A DNA stretch of 64,000 nucleotides, taken from NCBI RefSeq assembly GCF_021391535.1, contig NZ_CP090066.1, positions 4,239,501 through 4,303,500 of the forward strand, in the 5' to 3' direction. The stretch comes from Aurantimonas sp. HBX-1 (GTDB taxonomy: Bacteria; Pseudomonadota; Alphaproteobacteria; Rhizobiales; Rhizobiaceae). Positions 26,815 through 33,918 of the stretch are shown piece after piece. How positions within the stretch are numbered: the stretch's first letter is position 1; each line of letters begins with the position of its first letter. The position numbers and the translations under genes are program-made. The notes beneath the pieces are model-generated. The model was given only the letters and a program-made list of their open reading frames with translations. It was not told the origin of the DNA and ran no database searches.

Positions 26815-27600
26815 ATGGCCTTTCAGGAAACCGACAGCAGCGCGCCCAACGCCGTCGAGACCAGCGCGGCGCGGCACAATTATCGCCTCGACGGGACCGA
26901 CACGCGACCGGTCCTCGTGGTGCTGCACCAGGAGACGTCGACCCCCGGCCGCGTCGGCCAGGTGCTCCAGGCGCACGGCGTCAGGCTCGACATCAGACGC
27001 CCGGTAATGGGCGACGCGCTGCCCGAGACGCTGGAGGCGCATCGCGGCGCCATCGTCTTCGGCGGCCCGCCCAGCGCCAACGACACCGATCCGCACCTCG
27101 TCCGTGAAGTCGACTGGATGGACGTGCCGCTGCGCGAGGAAACGCCGTTTCTCGGCATCTGCCTCGGCGCCCAGATGCTCGCCAAGCATCTCGGCGCGAG
27201 CGTCGGGCCCCACCCGGAGGGGCTCGCCGAAGTCGGCTACTATCCGCTGCGCGCGACCACCGAAGGCCGGCTCTTGATGCCGCACTGGCCGGGCATGGTC
27301 TATCAATGGCACCGCGAAGGCTTCGAGCTGCCCAGCGGCGCGCGGCGCCTCGCCGAGGGCGACTGGTACCCGAACCAGGCGTTCAGCTACGGCAAGGCCG
27401 CCTATGGCGTGCAGTTCCATGCCGAGCTGACGCTGGCGATGATGCATCGCTGGACGACGCGCGGCCACGAGCGGCTGAATCTTGCGGGCGCGCAGGGAAG
27501 GCGCCAGCATTTCGACGGCAGGGCAGTCTACGACGCGCCGGTGCGCCGCTGGCTGGAGGAATTCCTCGCCCGGATCTTCGGCGAGCCGAAGAACGCCTGA
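26815..27600 (+). CDS. Class I glutamine amidotransferase-like protein
   Basis: A 261-residue GATase1 domain protein. The nucleophile elbow GICLGAQ gives Cys116, and GVQFHAE gives His202 and Glu204, so the catalytic triad is complete. Such stand-alone GMP-synthase-like amidotransferases release ammonia from glutamine or hydrolyse gamma-glutamyl bonds; no synthetase partner is adjacent. It begins 4 bases after the terB stop codon. A 104-base gap follows to the HAD gene. Confidence 0.87.
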   Translation: MAFQETDSSAPNAVETSAARHNYRLDGTDTRPVLVVLHQETSTPGRVGQVLQAHGVRLDIRRPVMGDALPETLEAHRGAIVFGGPPSANDTDPHLVREVDWMDVPLREETPFLGICLGAQMLAKHLGASVGPHPEGLAEVGYYPLRATTEGRLLMPHWPGMVYQWHREGFELPSGARRLAEGDWYPNQAFSYGKAAYGVQFHAELTLAMMHRWTTRGHERLNLAGAQGRRQHFDGRAVYDAPVRRWLEEFLARIFGEPKNA

Positions 27601-27703
27601 TCGGCCGGCAGGCCGAGTATCTTCGCCTGCGGCAGGTTCTTGAATCCTCCCGGGGCCCGGGTGTATCGCGGTCGCCTGACGCGGACGGCGGAGGGCTTCG
27701 ACG

Positions 27704-28402
27704 ATGCGGCGGCTGACCACGATCGGCTTCGACGCCGACGACACGCTCTGGCAGAACGAGCAGTTCTTCCAGCTCACCGAGGCGCGGTTCCGCGAGATCC
27801 TCGCGCCGCATGCCGAGGGAGCGCACGTGTCGGAGCGGCTGCTGGCGGCGGAGCGGCGCAACCTTTCCCATTACGGATTCGGCATCAAGGGCTTCGTCTT
27901 GTCGATGATCGAGACGGCGCTCGACATCACCGGCGACCGGGCGGGGCCGGAAACCATCCGGCAGATCCTCGATGCCGGACGGGAGATGATGGCGCATCCG
28001 GTGGAAACCCTGCCGGACGCCGAACCGACGCTGGCCGGCCTTGCCGGGCAATACCGGCTGGTGCTGGTCACCAAGGGCGATCTGTTCGACCAGGAGCGCA
28101 AGCTCGCGGCCTCCGGGCTCGGCGACTATTTCGACGCGGTGGAGATCGTCAGCGACAAGAACGCGGCGACCTACCGGCGGGTGTTCGCCCGCCATGGCGA
28201 CGGGCCCGAGCGGGCGATGATGATCGGCAATTCGCTGAAGTCGGACGTGCTGCCGGCGATCGCCGCCGGCAGTGTCGGTGTGCATGTGCCGCATGCTCTG
28301 ACCTGGGCGGTCGAGCATGCCGAGCCGCCGGTCGGCGAGAAGCTGTTCCGGCAGGTCGACCGGCTCGGCGAGATCCCGTCGCTGCTCGCCGAGTTCGGCT
28401 GA
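27704..28402 (+). CDS. HAD-superfamily hydrolase
   Basis: A 232-residue HAD phosphatase. Motif I DADDTLW supplies Asp10 and Asp12, motif II is LVTKGD, motif III is the Lys in VSDKNAATY, and motif IV is MIGNSLKSDVLPA. A helical cap sits between motifs I and II, as in phosphoglycolate-phosphatase-like members. Substrate is not predictable; phosphoglycolate would be attractive beside the convergent glyoxylate aminotransferase, but this is inference. GGAGGG precedes the ATG. Confidence 0.86.
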   Translation: MRRLTTIGFDADDTLWQNEQFFQLTEARFREILAPHAEGAHVSERLLAAERRNLSHYGFGIKGFVLSMIETALDITGDRAGPETIRQILDAGREMMAHPVETLPDAEPTLAGLAGQYRLVLVTKGDLFDQERKLAASGLGDYFDAVEIVSDKNAATYRRVFARHGDGPERAMMIGNSLKSDVLPAIAAGSVGVHVPHALTWAVEHAEPPVGEKLFRQVDRLGEIPSLLAEFG

Positions 28403-28411
28403 GCGGGCCGA

Positions 28412-29620
28412 CTATTCGGCGGCTTCCCGGCTCTCGCCGGCGGCCGCATGCTGCTCGCGGTAATAGGCCTGCGCCGCGGCGACACCCGAGCCGAGCTCGA
28501 TGCGGGCGCCGGCGTCGGCCAGCGCCATCTCGGCCGAAGCGAGGGCGGACAGGCACATCACCTCGTTGAGGTCGCCCAGATGACCGATGCGGAACACCTT
28601 GCCGGAGAGCCGGGCGAGGCCCGAGCCGAAGGAGGTGTTGTAGCGCTCATAGGCGATCTTCAGCACCGCGTTGGCGTCGACGCCCTCGGGCACGCGGATC
28701 GCGGTGACGGTGTCGGAATGCCACTGCGGCGCGACGGCCTGCAGCTTGAGGCCCATGCCCGCGACGCCGCGCCGGACGCCCTCGGCGAGCCGGTGGTGGC
28801 GGGCGAAGACGTTGTCCAGCCCTTCCTCGAACAGCATGTCGAGAGCGGTCCGCAGGCCGTGGAAGAACTGCGTCGGCGGCGTATAGGGGAAATAGCCGTT
28901 GTCGTTGTTGGTGATCATGTCGGCGAAGGAGAAATAGCTGCGGTCCATCTTGGGCCGGTTGTCGCGGCTCGCCGCGAGCGCCTTCTCGGACACCGACAGG
29001 AACGACAGGCCGGCCGGCAGCATGAAGCCCTTCTGCGAGCCGGCGACCGCCAGATCGACGCCCCATTCGTCCTGGCGGAAGTCGATCGAGGCGATCGAGG
29101 ACACGCCGTCGACGAAGATCATCGCCGGGTGGGAATGGGCGTCGAGCAGCTTGCGCACGCCCCTGACGTCCGAGGTGACGCCGGTGGCGGTCTCGTTGTG
29201 GGTGACGAAGACGGCGCGGATCTCGCGATCGCGGTCGGCGGCGATGACCTTCTCGTACTCCTCGAGCGGCACGCCGGCGCCCCATTCGACGTCGGTGATC
29301 GTCGCATCCAGCCCCAGCCGCTGCGCCATCTCGCACCACAGATGCGAGAACTGGCCGAAGCGCGACATTAGCACCTTGTCGCCGCGCGCCAGCGTGTTCT
29401 GGATCGCCGCTTCCCAGGCACCGGTGCCGGAAGAGGGATACATGAAGACGCGGCCCTTCTCGTTGCGAAAGGCGGTCTTGAGGTCCCTGAACAGCGGCAG
29501 CGTCAGGGACGGGAAGTCCGGCGCCCGCTGGTCCTCCATCGGAACGTTCATCGCCCGGCGAACCCGGTCGGGAACGTTCGTCGGGCCAGGGATGAACAGG
29601 TGTCGAATTCCGTGCGGCAT
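28412..29620 (-). CDS. Class V PLP aminotransferase acting on glyoxylate (serine-glyoxylate or aspartate-glyoxylate)
   Basis: A 402-residue fold-type I aminotransferase. The PLP lysine is Lys197 in AVAGSQKGFMLPAG, with the substrate-binding start FIPGPTNVP, the cofactor loop SSGTGAWEA and the conserved FRIGHLGDLNE. Serine-glyoxylate aminotransferase (SgaA, serine cycle) and BhcA (beta-hydroxyaspartate cycle) belong to this group and resemble it closely; no bhcB/C/D or serine-cycle genes are nearby, so I leave the symbol blank. GGGAGG precedes the ATG. An AT-rich control region lies upstream. Confidence 0.88.
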   Translation of the reverse strand: MPHGIRHLFIPGPTNVPDRVRRAMNVPMEDQRAPDFPSLTLPLFRDLKTAFRNEKGRVFMYPSSGTGAWEAAIQNTLARGDKVLMSRFGQFSHLWCEMAQRLGLDATITDVEWGAGVPLEEYEKVIAADRDREIRAVFVTHNETATGVTSDVRGVRKLLDAHSHPAMIFVDGVSSIASIDFRQDEWGVDLAVAGSQKGFMLPAGLSFLSVSEKALAASRDNRPKMDRSYFSFADMITNNDNGYFPYTPPTQFFHGLRTALDMLFEEGLDNVFARHHRLAEGVRRGVAGMGLKLQAVAPQWHSDTVTAIRVPEGVDANAVLKIAYERYNTSFGSGLARLSGKVFRIGHLGDLNEVMCLSALASAEMALADAGARIELGSGVAAAQAYYREQHAAAGESREAAE

Positions 29621-29708
29621 GGATACCTCCCGTTGCGGCCATGGGCCTTCTGGTCAGAGGTGCCCGCACTGACCGTTTTTCAACCTAGTAGCGGCCCGGC
29701 TGCCTTAG

Positions 29709-29745
29709 GTAAAATCGTAAATTCTGCGAATCCAGTAAATTTTAC
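29709..29745 (-). promoter_or_regulatory. GTAAA-motif cluster upstream of the glyoxylate aminotransferase
   Basis: Within a locally AT-rich stretch, GTAAAAT (29709-29715), GTAAATT (29717) and the odd palindrome GTAAATTTTAC (29735-29745) lie about 90-125 bases before the aminotransferase start. The outer copies GTAAAAT and ATTTTAC form an inverted repeat. This looks like a regulator binding region; the protein is unknown. Confidence 0.45.
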
Positions 29746-29910
29746 TTATTGCCGGCATTATCGCGGATGACACCGCCCAGATCGATATCCGGGGAGAACT
29801 CCGCTCCCGACTCCCCCACCCGTCACGCGATCTTGATTGTGGCGGCGATAGCCGGTTCATCTTTTCTGCATGAAAGTGGATCGGAACAGGCGGAACATGG
29901 TTAACGATCG

Positions 29911-30417
29911 ATGACCACCGTTGTTGCCGAGATCCGTTTTGCCGAAGCACGCGACGCCGCTGCCCTCGCGGCGGTTCACGAAGCGGCGTGGAGCGGCGCC
30001 TATCGCGGCATCATCCCGCATCGCTGCCTCAACCAGATGATCAGCCGCCGGCACGCCGGCTGGTGGGCGCGTGCCGTGCGCAACGGCGCCGGTATTCTCG
30101 TGGTGGATTTCGGTGGTGAGACGGTCGGTTACGCGACGATCGGCCGCAACCGCACCCGTGCCTTCAAGGCCGGAGGCGAGATCTACGAGATCTACCTGAA
30201 GCCGGAATACCAGGGCCTCGGCTTCGGCCGGCGACTGTTTGCGTCCGCCCGCAACCTTCTGGCCGACCGTGGCTTCCACGGCCTCGTGGTCTGGGCGCTG
30301 GCGGAAAACGACACGGCGGTGGGCTTCTATCGCAGCCTCGGCGGGACCGACATCGCCGAAGGCGGCGAAAGCTTCGACGGCCGGCACCTGGCGAAGATCG
30401 CCTTCTTCTGGAACTGA
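29911..30417 (+). CDS. GNAT family N-acetyltransferase
   Basis: A 168-residue GNAT protein. The acetyl-CoA pyrophosphate loop is visible as YLKPEYQGLGFGRRLF, and the late ENDTAVGFYRSLGG is the usual motif B region. The acceptor substrate cannot be named. The start ATG 29911 has no clear Shine-Dalgarno. It is separated from ppa by 103 bases. Confidence 0.85.
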   Translation: MTTVVAEIRFAEARDAAALAAVHEAAWSGAYRGIIPHRCLNQMISRRHAGWWARAVRNGAGILVVDFGGETVGYATIGRNRTRAFKAGGEIYEIYLKPEYQGLGFGRRLFASARNLLADRGFHGLVVWALAENDTAVGFYRSLGGTDIAEGGESFDGRHLAKIAFFWN

Positions 30418-30520
30418 AGCGCGGGCGCCGTGGCGCGTAGCGGCCGGGCTTGTTGCGCCGCAATGCTGCAGCCGGTAAGCACCCGCACGACTTTTCCTCA
30501 GACCGACAGAAGGACAGATC

Positions 30521-31057
30521 ATGCGCATCGACGCGATTGCCCGCGGCAACAATCCGCCGGAGGACATCAACGTCATCATCGAGGTGCCGCTCGGCGGCCA
30601 CCCGATCAAGTACGAGATGGACAAGGAAGCCGGCTGCCTCGTCGTCGACCGGTTCCTCTATACGCCGATGACCTATCCGGGCAATTACGGCTTCGTGCCG
30701 CACACGCTGTCGGACGACGGCGACCCGATCGACGTCCTGATCTGCAACACGCGGCCGCTGTTTCCGGGCTGCGTGATCAACTGCAGGCCGATCGGCGTCC
30801 TCGTCATGGAGGACAACAGCGGCCAGGACGAGAAGATCATCGCCGTGCCGTCGCCGCACATCACGCGTCGCTTCGAGAACGTCGCCGAGTACAGCGACCT
30901 GCCCGAGATCACGCTGCTGCAGGTCGCGCATTTCTTCGAGCACTACAAGGATCTGGAGCCCGGCAAGTGGGTGAAGATCGGCGACTGGGGCGACGCCAGC
31001 ATGGCCAAGCGGCTGATCGGCGAGGCGGTGCAGCGCTTCGACGCCAAGAAGGGCTGA
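30521..31057 (+). CDS. ppa: Inorganic pyrophosphatase
   Basis: A 178-residue family I pyrophosphatase that hydrolyses PPi to phosphate in the cytosol. The metal signature DGDPIDVLI supplies Asp66, Asp68 and Asp71, with VPLGGHPIKYEMDKE before it and EHYKDLEPGKWVKIGDWG near the end. GAAGGACAG precedes the ATG, and an intrinsic terminator follows 26 bases after the stop. Confidence 0.97.
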   Translation: MRIDAIARGNNPPEDINVIIEVPLGGHPIKYEMDKEAGCLVVDRFLYTPMTYPGNYGFVPHTLSDDGDPIDVLICNTRPLFPGCVINCRPIGVLVMEDNSGQDEKIIAVPSPHITRRFENVAEYSDLPEITLLQVAHFFEHYKDLEPGKWVKIGDWGDASMAKRLIGEAVQRFDAKKG

Positions 31058-31083
31058 GACGCTTCTCACCCGCATCGGATGAG

Positions 31084-31116
31084 GGGGCGCGACGGGCAAT
31101 CGTCGCGCCCCTTTTT
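31084..31116 (+). terminator. Intrinsic terminator after ppa
   Basis: GGGGCGCGACG-GGCAAT-CGTCGCGCCCC forms an 11-bp perfect stem followed by TTTTT. Confidence 0.92.
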
Positions 31117-31210
31117 GGTTTCGCCGGGCCGACGCGGCTGTGACGGCCGACAATGTTTAACGCCCGGTGAAGGAACTATGATCGTGCCATGCGCAGACTG
31201 CACAACAGAG

Positions 31211-31226
31211 GTGCAGTAAAATGCAC
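31211..31226. promoter_or_regulatory. Inverted repeat upstream of the DUF1127 gene
   Basis: GTGCA-GTAAAA-TGCAC is a perfect 5-bp inverted repeat with a 6-base AT-rich centre, 64 bases before the DUF1127 start. The arrangement suits a dimeric regulator, but the arms are short. Confidence 0.35.
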
Positions 31227-31289
31227 TCCTAAGAGGCAGCGCGGTACCTTATCTCACGGTCATCAGATTCTCTTAACCGGACAATTCCC

Positions 31290-31439
31290 ATGCTTCGTCA
31301 GTTCGCATCCCGCTTCAAATCCTTCCGCAGCCATCGCGCCGACATCCGCCAGCTCGAGCAGATGAACGACCGCGAGCTCGCGGACATCGGCATCGACCGC
31401 GGCGACATCGCCTCCGTCGTTCGCTTCGGCCGCCGCTAA
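31290..31439 (+). CDS. DUF1127 small basic protein
   Basis: A 49-residue Arg-rich protein beginning MLRQFASRFKSFRSHR and carrying the DUF1127 core RQLEQMNDRELADIGIDRGDI. Related alphaproteobacterial small proteins affect RNA turnover, phosphate handling or stress responses, and many bind RNA. A monocistronic unit is likely: an inverted repeat lies upstream and a terminator 50 bases after the stop. There is no strong ribosome site (CCGGAC at about -10). Confidence 0.9.
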   Translation: MLRQFASRFKSFRSHRADIRQLEQMNDRELADIGIDRGDIASVVRFGRR

Positions 31440-31489
31440 GGCGCCCGGCGGCCCGCGCCTGCGGTCTGCTCGCAATACGTTAGACATCA

Positions 31490-31522
31490 AGCCGCTCGGC
31501 CAACTCGGCCGGGCGGCTTTTT
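31490..31522 (+). terminator. Intrinsic terminator after the DUF1127 gene
   Basis: AGCCGCTCGGCC-AACTC-GGCCGGGCGGCT pairs over 12 positions, one of them G-U, and runs into TTTTT. Confidence 0.88.
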
Positions 31523-31596
31523 CGTGTCGGGATCAGGCGGGCGCGGTCCCCCGCCGGGCAGGACGAGCGCGTCGCGATGGGTCGGTGTGTGCCGGC

Positions 31597-31926
31597 CTAT
31601 CCGGCCAGGAGCCTGAGGGCCGCGGCGATCGCGCTCGGCTCGCCGTCGACGCGCAGCGTCTTCGACCGTGCGGTATGGCCCGCGACAACGGCAACGGCGC
31701 TCTTTGGCATGCCGAGCGCCCGGGCCAGCAGCACTTCGAGCGCCTGATTGGCCTTGCCGTCCTCGGGCACGGCGCGCACCCGTGCCTTGAGCCGCACCGA
31801 TCCGTCGGCCGCGGCGACGGTCCCCTCGATGCGGTCGGACGCCGATTTCGGCGTCAGCCGGACCTCGACCAGAACCCCGCCGTCGACAGGCCGGTAGAAG
31901 CCGGCCGTCGTCGGCCCGGTGGTCAG
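31597..31926 (-). CDS. DUF167 (YggU-like) protein with apparent CTG start
   Basis: A DUF167-family protein of about 109 residues, typical length. It contains VEVRLTPKSASDRIEG, RLKARVRAVPEDGKANQALEVLLA and VVAGHTARSKTLRV, the usual family pattern. In frame there is no ATG, GTG or TTG near the domain; the nearest GTG is at 32082, more than 150 bases inside yggT. A CTG at 31924-31926 overlaps the yggT stop as CTGA, the exact geometry of an ATGA coupled start, so I infer translation begins there. The function of YggU is unknown; its pairing with YggT is widely conserved. Confidence 0.8.
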   Translation of the reverse strand: MTTGPTTAGFYRPVDGGVLVEVRLTPKSASDRIEGTVAAADGSVRLKARVRAVPEDGKANQALEVLLARALGMPKSAVAVVAGHTARSKTLRVDGEPSAIAAALRLLAG

Positions 31927-32225
31927 AGGCCGGCCTGCATGATCGCCGGGTTGATGTAGTAGACGATGAGATACTGCAGGAACATGATGCCGAAGAGCAC
32001 GACCAGCGGCGACAGGTCGATGCCGCCGAGGTCCGGCAGCACCCGCCGGATCCGCCGGTAGACCGGCTCGGTCAGCTGCCACAGGAACCGCCCGACCGAG
32101 TCGACGAACGGATTGCCCGGGTTGACGATGTTGAAGGCGTACAGCCACGAGAGCACGGCCGAGGCGACGACGATCCACCAATAGAGGTTGAGCGCCTGGT
32201 AGAGCACGTAGGTGACTGCGAGCAT
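31923..32225 (-). CDS. YggT family membrane protein
   Basis: A 100-residue inner-membrane protein with two hydrophobic segments: TYVLYQALNLYWWIVVASAVLSWLYAF, and LSPLVVLFGIMFLQYLIVYYI near the C-terminus. The family phrase FVDSVGRFLWQLTEPVYRRIRRVLPDLGGIDLSP links them. Homologues influence cell-division membrane proteins and osmotic tolerance. The frame is open to 32285; ATG 32225 gives the typical length, though AAAGG is a little far upstream. It is translationally coupled to the DUF167 gene. Confidence 0.88.
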   Translation of the reverse strand: MLAVTYVLYQALNLYWWIVVASAVLSWLYAFNIVNPGNPFVDSVGRFLWQLTEPVYRRIRRVLPDLGGIDLSPLVVLFGIMFLQYLIVYYINPAIMQAGL

Positions 32226-32328
32226 GAAGATCCGGAACCTTTGCGATGGTTGCCCCGATGTAGCCATCGCCCGCCGGAATCGCAAGCAACGCCGGGCTGC
32301 CGGCGCGGGCCGGTTCCGCGATTGGTCG

Positions 32329-32357
32329 TTGACAGGGTGGAGTCCGGCGCACTAAAT
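32329..32357 (+). promoter_or_regulatory. Sigma-70 type promoter for tRNA-Ala
   Basis: TTGACA (32329-32334), a 17-base spacer and CTAAAT (32352-32357) form a near-consensus housekeeping promoter. Its start point would fall a few bases before the tRNA at 32377. Confidence 0.82.
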
Positions 32358-32376
32358 GCCGCTCGCACTGGTGGAC

Positions 32377-32452
<76 letters not shown>

Positions 32453-32540
32453 TTCGCCAGTGCTTGTCTCTTCCCGGATGTCCCGCAGGCCTGGACGGGC
32501 TGCCCCTGGCGGCACGACCCGGACCACGGCAGGTGCGCGC

Positions 32541-33821
32541 GTGAACGAGCATACCGGTCCCGCATCCGGGGCGACGCCTGACGGCCCGCCGGTCGCCGTC
32601 CCCGACGACGATCGCTTCGCCGCCTTCCGCAACCCGCAGTTCCTGCGCTACTGGCTGGCGCGCTTCTTCTCAACCTTCGCGATCCAGATAGTCGTCGTCT
32701 CGGTCGGCTGGCAGATCTACGACCTGACCCGCAATCCGCTGGATCTGGGGCTTGTCGGCCTTTGCCAGTTCCTGCCGGCGCTGCTCCTGGTGCTGGTCAC
32801 GGGGTCGGCGGCGGACCGGTTCTCGCGGCGGCGGATCATGGGGTTCGCGATCCTGGTGGAGGCGGTCGGCGCCTCGGCGCTGCTCCTGCTCACCTGGCAC
32901 GGGCTCGCATCGCCGCTGCCGGTGTTCGCGGTGCTCGTCGGCTTCGGCATCGCCCGGGCGTTCTTCGGCCCGGCCTCGCAGTCGCTGGTGGTCAACCTGG
33001 TGACGCGCCAGGAACTCGCCAACGCCATCGCCTGGAACTCCTCCTCCTGGCAGATCGCGGCGATCGTCGGGCCGGTGGCGGGCGGCCTGCTCTACGGTCT
33101 CTCGCCCATCGCCGCCTATGCCACCGGAACGGTGCTGTTCCTGGCGGCGGCGATCCTGGTCATGTCGATCGCGGCGCCGGCGCAGCGGCGCAGCAACGAG
33201 CCCGCCAGCATCGAGACGATCGTCGCCGGCTTCCGCTTCATCTGGTCGGAGAAGATCGTGCTCGGCGCGATCTCGCTGGATCTCTTCGCCGTGCTGCTCG
33301 GCGGCGCGGTGGCGCTGATGCCGGTCTATGCGCGCGACGTGCTCGACGTCGGCCCGTGGGGTCTCGGCCTGCTGCGGGCGGCGCCCGGCATCGGCGCCGT
33401 GACGATGGCCGTGTGGCTCGCCGCCCATCCGATCAAGGACCATGCCGGCGCGCTGATGTTCGGCTTCGTCTTCCTGTTCGGCGCCTTCACCACGGTGTTC
33501 GGCCTCGCCACGGTGCCGTGGCTGGCTGTCGTCGCGCTGGTGATGATGGGGGCGTCGGACATGATCAGCGTCTATGTCCGCGAGACGTTGATGCAGTTGT
33601 GGACGCCGGACGAGGTGCGCGGCCGGGTCAACGCCGTCAACATGGTGTTCATCGGCGCGTCGAACGAACTCGGCGAGTTTCGGGCCGGGCTGATGGCATT
33701 CTGGCTGGGGGCGGTGCCGGCGGTGGTGATCGGCGGCGCGGCGACGATGGGGGTCGCCGGGCTCTGGGCCTGGATGTTCCCGGGCTTGCGGCAGGCGCGG
33801 AGTCTTGCCGGCCGGGAATGA
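32541..33821 (+). CDS. MFS exporter (MFS_3/EntS-like)
   Basis: A 426-residue, 12-segment major facilitator protein. The start FRNPQFLRYWLARFFSTFAIQ and the cytoplasmic loop TGSAADRFSRRRIMG are typical of the MFS_3 or enterobactin-exporter (EntS) branch, which exports siderophores or drugs. I chose GTG 32541, after AGGTGCGCGC, since it leaves a short cytoplasmic N-terminus; in-frame starts at 32460 (GTG) and 32478 (ATG) crowd the tRNA end and lack ribosome sites. Substrate unknown. It converges with typA across a shared terminator. Confidence 0.82.
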   Translation: MNEHTGPASGATPDGPPVAVPDDDRFAAFRNPQFLRYWLARFFSTFAIQIVVVSVGWQIYDLTRNPLDLGLVGLCQFLPALLLVLVTGSAADRFSRRRIMGFAILVEAVGASALLLLTWHGLASPLPVFAVLVGFGIARAFFGPASQSLVVNLVTRQELANAIAWNSSSWQIAAIVGPVAGGLLYGLSPIAAYATGTVLFLAAAILVMSIAAPAQRRSNEPASIETIVAGFRFIWSEKIVLGAISLDLFAVLLGGAVALMPVYARDVLDVGPWGLGLLRAAPGIGAVTMAVWLAAHPIKDHAGALMFGFVFLFGAFTTVFGLATVPWLAVVALVMMGASDMISVYVRETLMQLWTPDEVRGRVNAVNMVFIGASNELGEFRAGLMAFWLGAVPAVVIGGAATMGVAGLWAWMFPGLRQARSLAGRE

Positions 33822-33866
33822 TCCGGCGCGGCGGCGGGCTCGTCCCTGCGGCGGCAAAACGCAAAA

Positions 33867-33896
33867 GGGCCGCCGGAGGCTTTCCTCCGGCGGCCC
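33867..33896. terminator. Bidirectional terminator between MFS exporter and typA
   Basis: GGGCCGCCGGAGG-CTTT-CCTCCGGCGGCCC is a perfect 13-bp stem. On the minus strand it is followed by TTTTGC and ends typA; on the plus strand it runs into CGTTTCG. Confidence 0.9.
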
Positions 33897-33918
33897 CGTT
33901 TCGTCAGCCCCAGTCTGG

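Noticed and set aside
32460..32540. Longer N-terminus of the MFS exporter (GTG 32460 or ATG 32478)
   Set aside because: Abuts the tRNA 3' end and lacks a ribosome site; GTG 32541 has AGGTG upstream.
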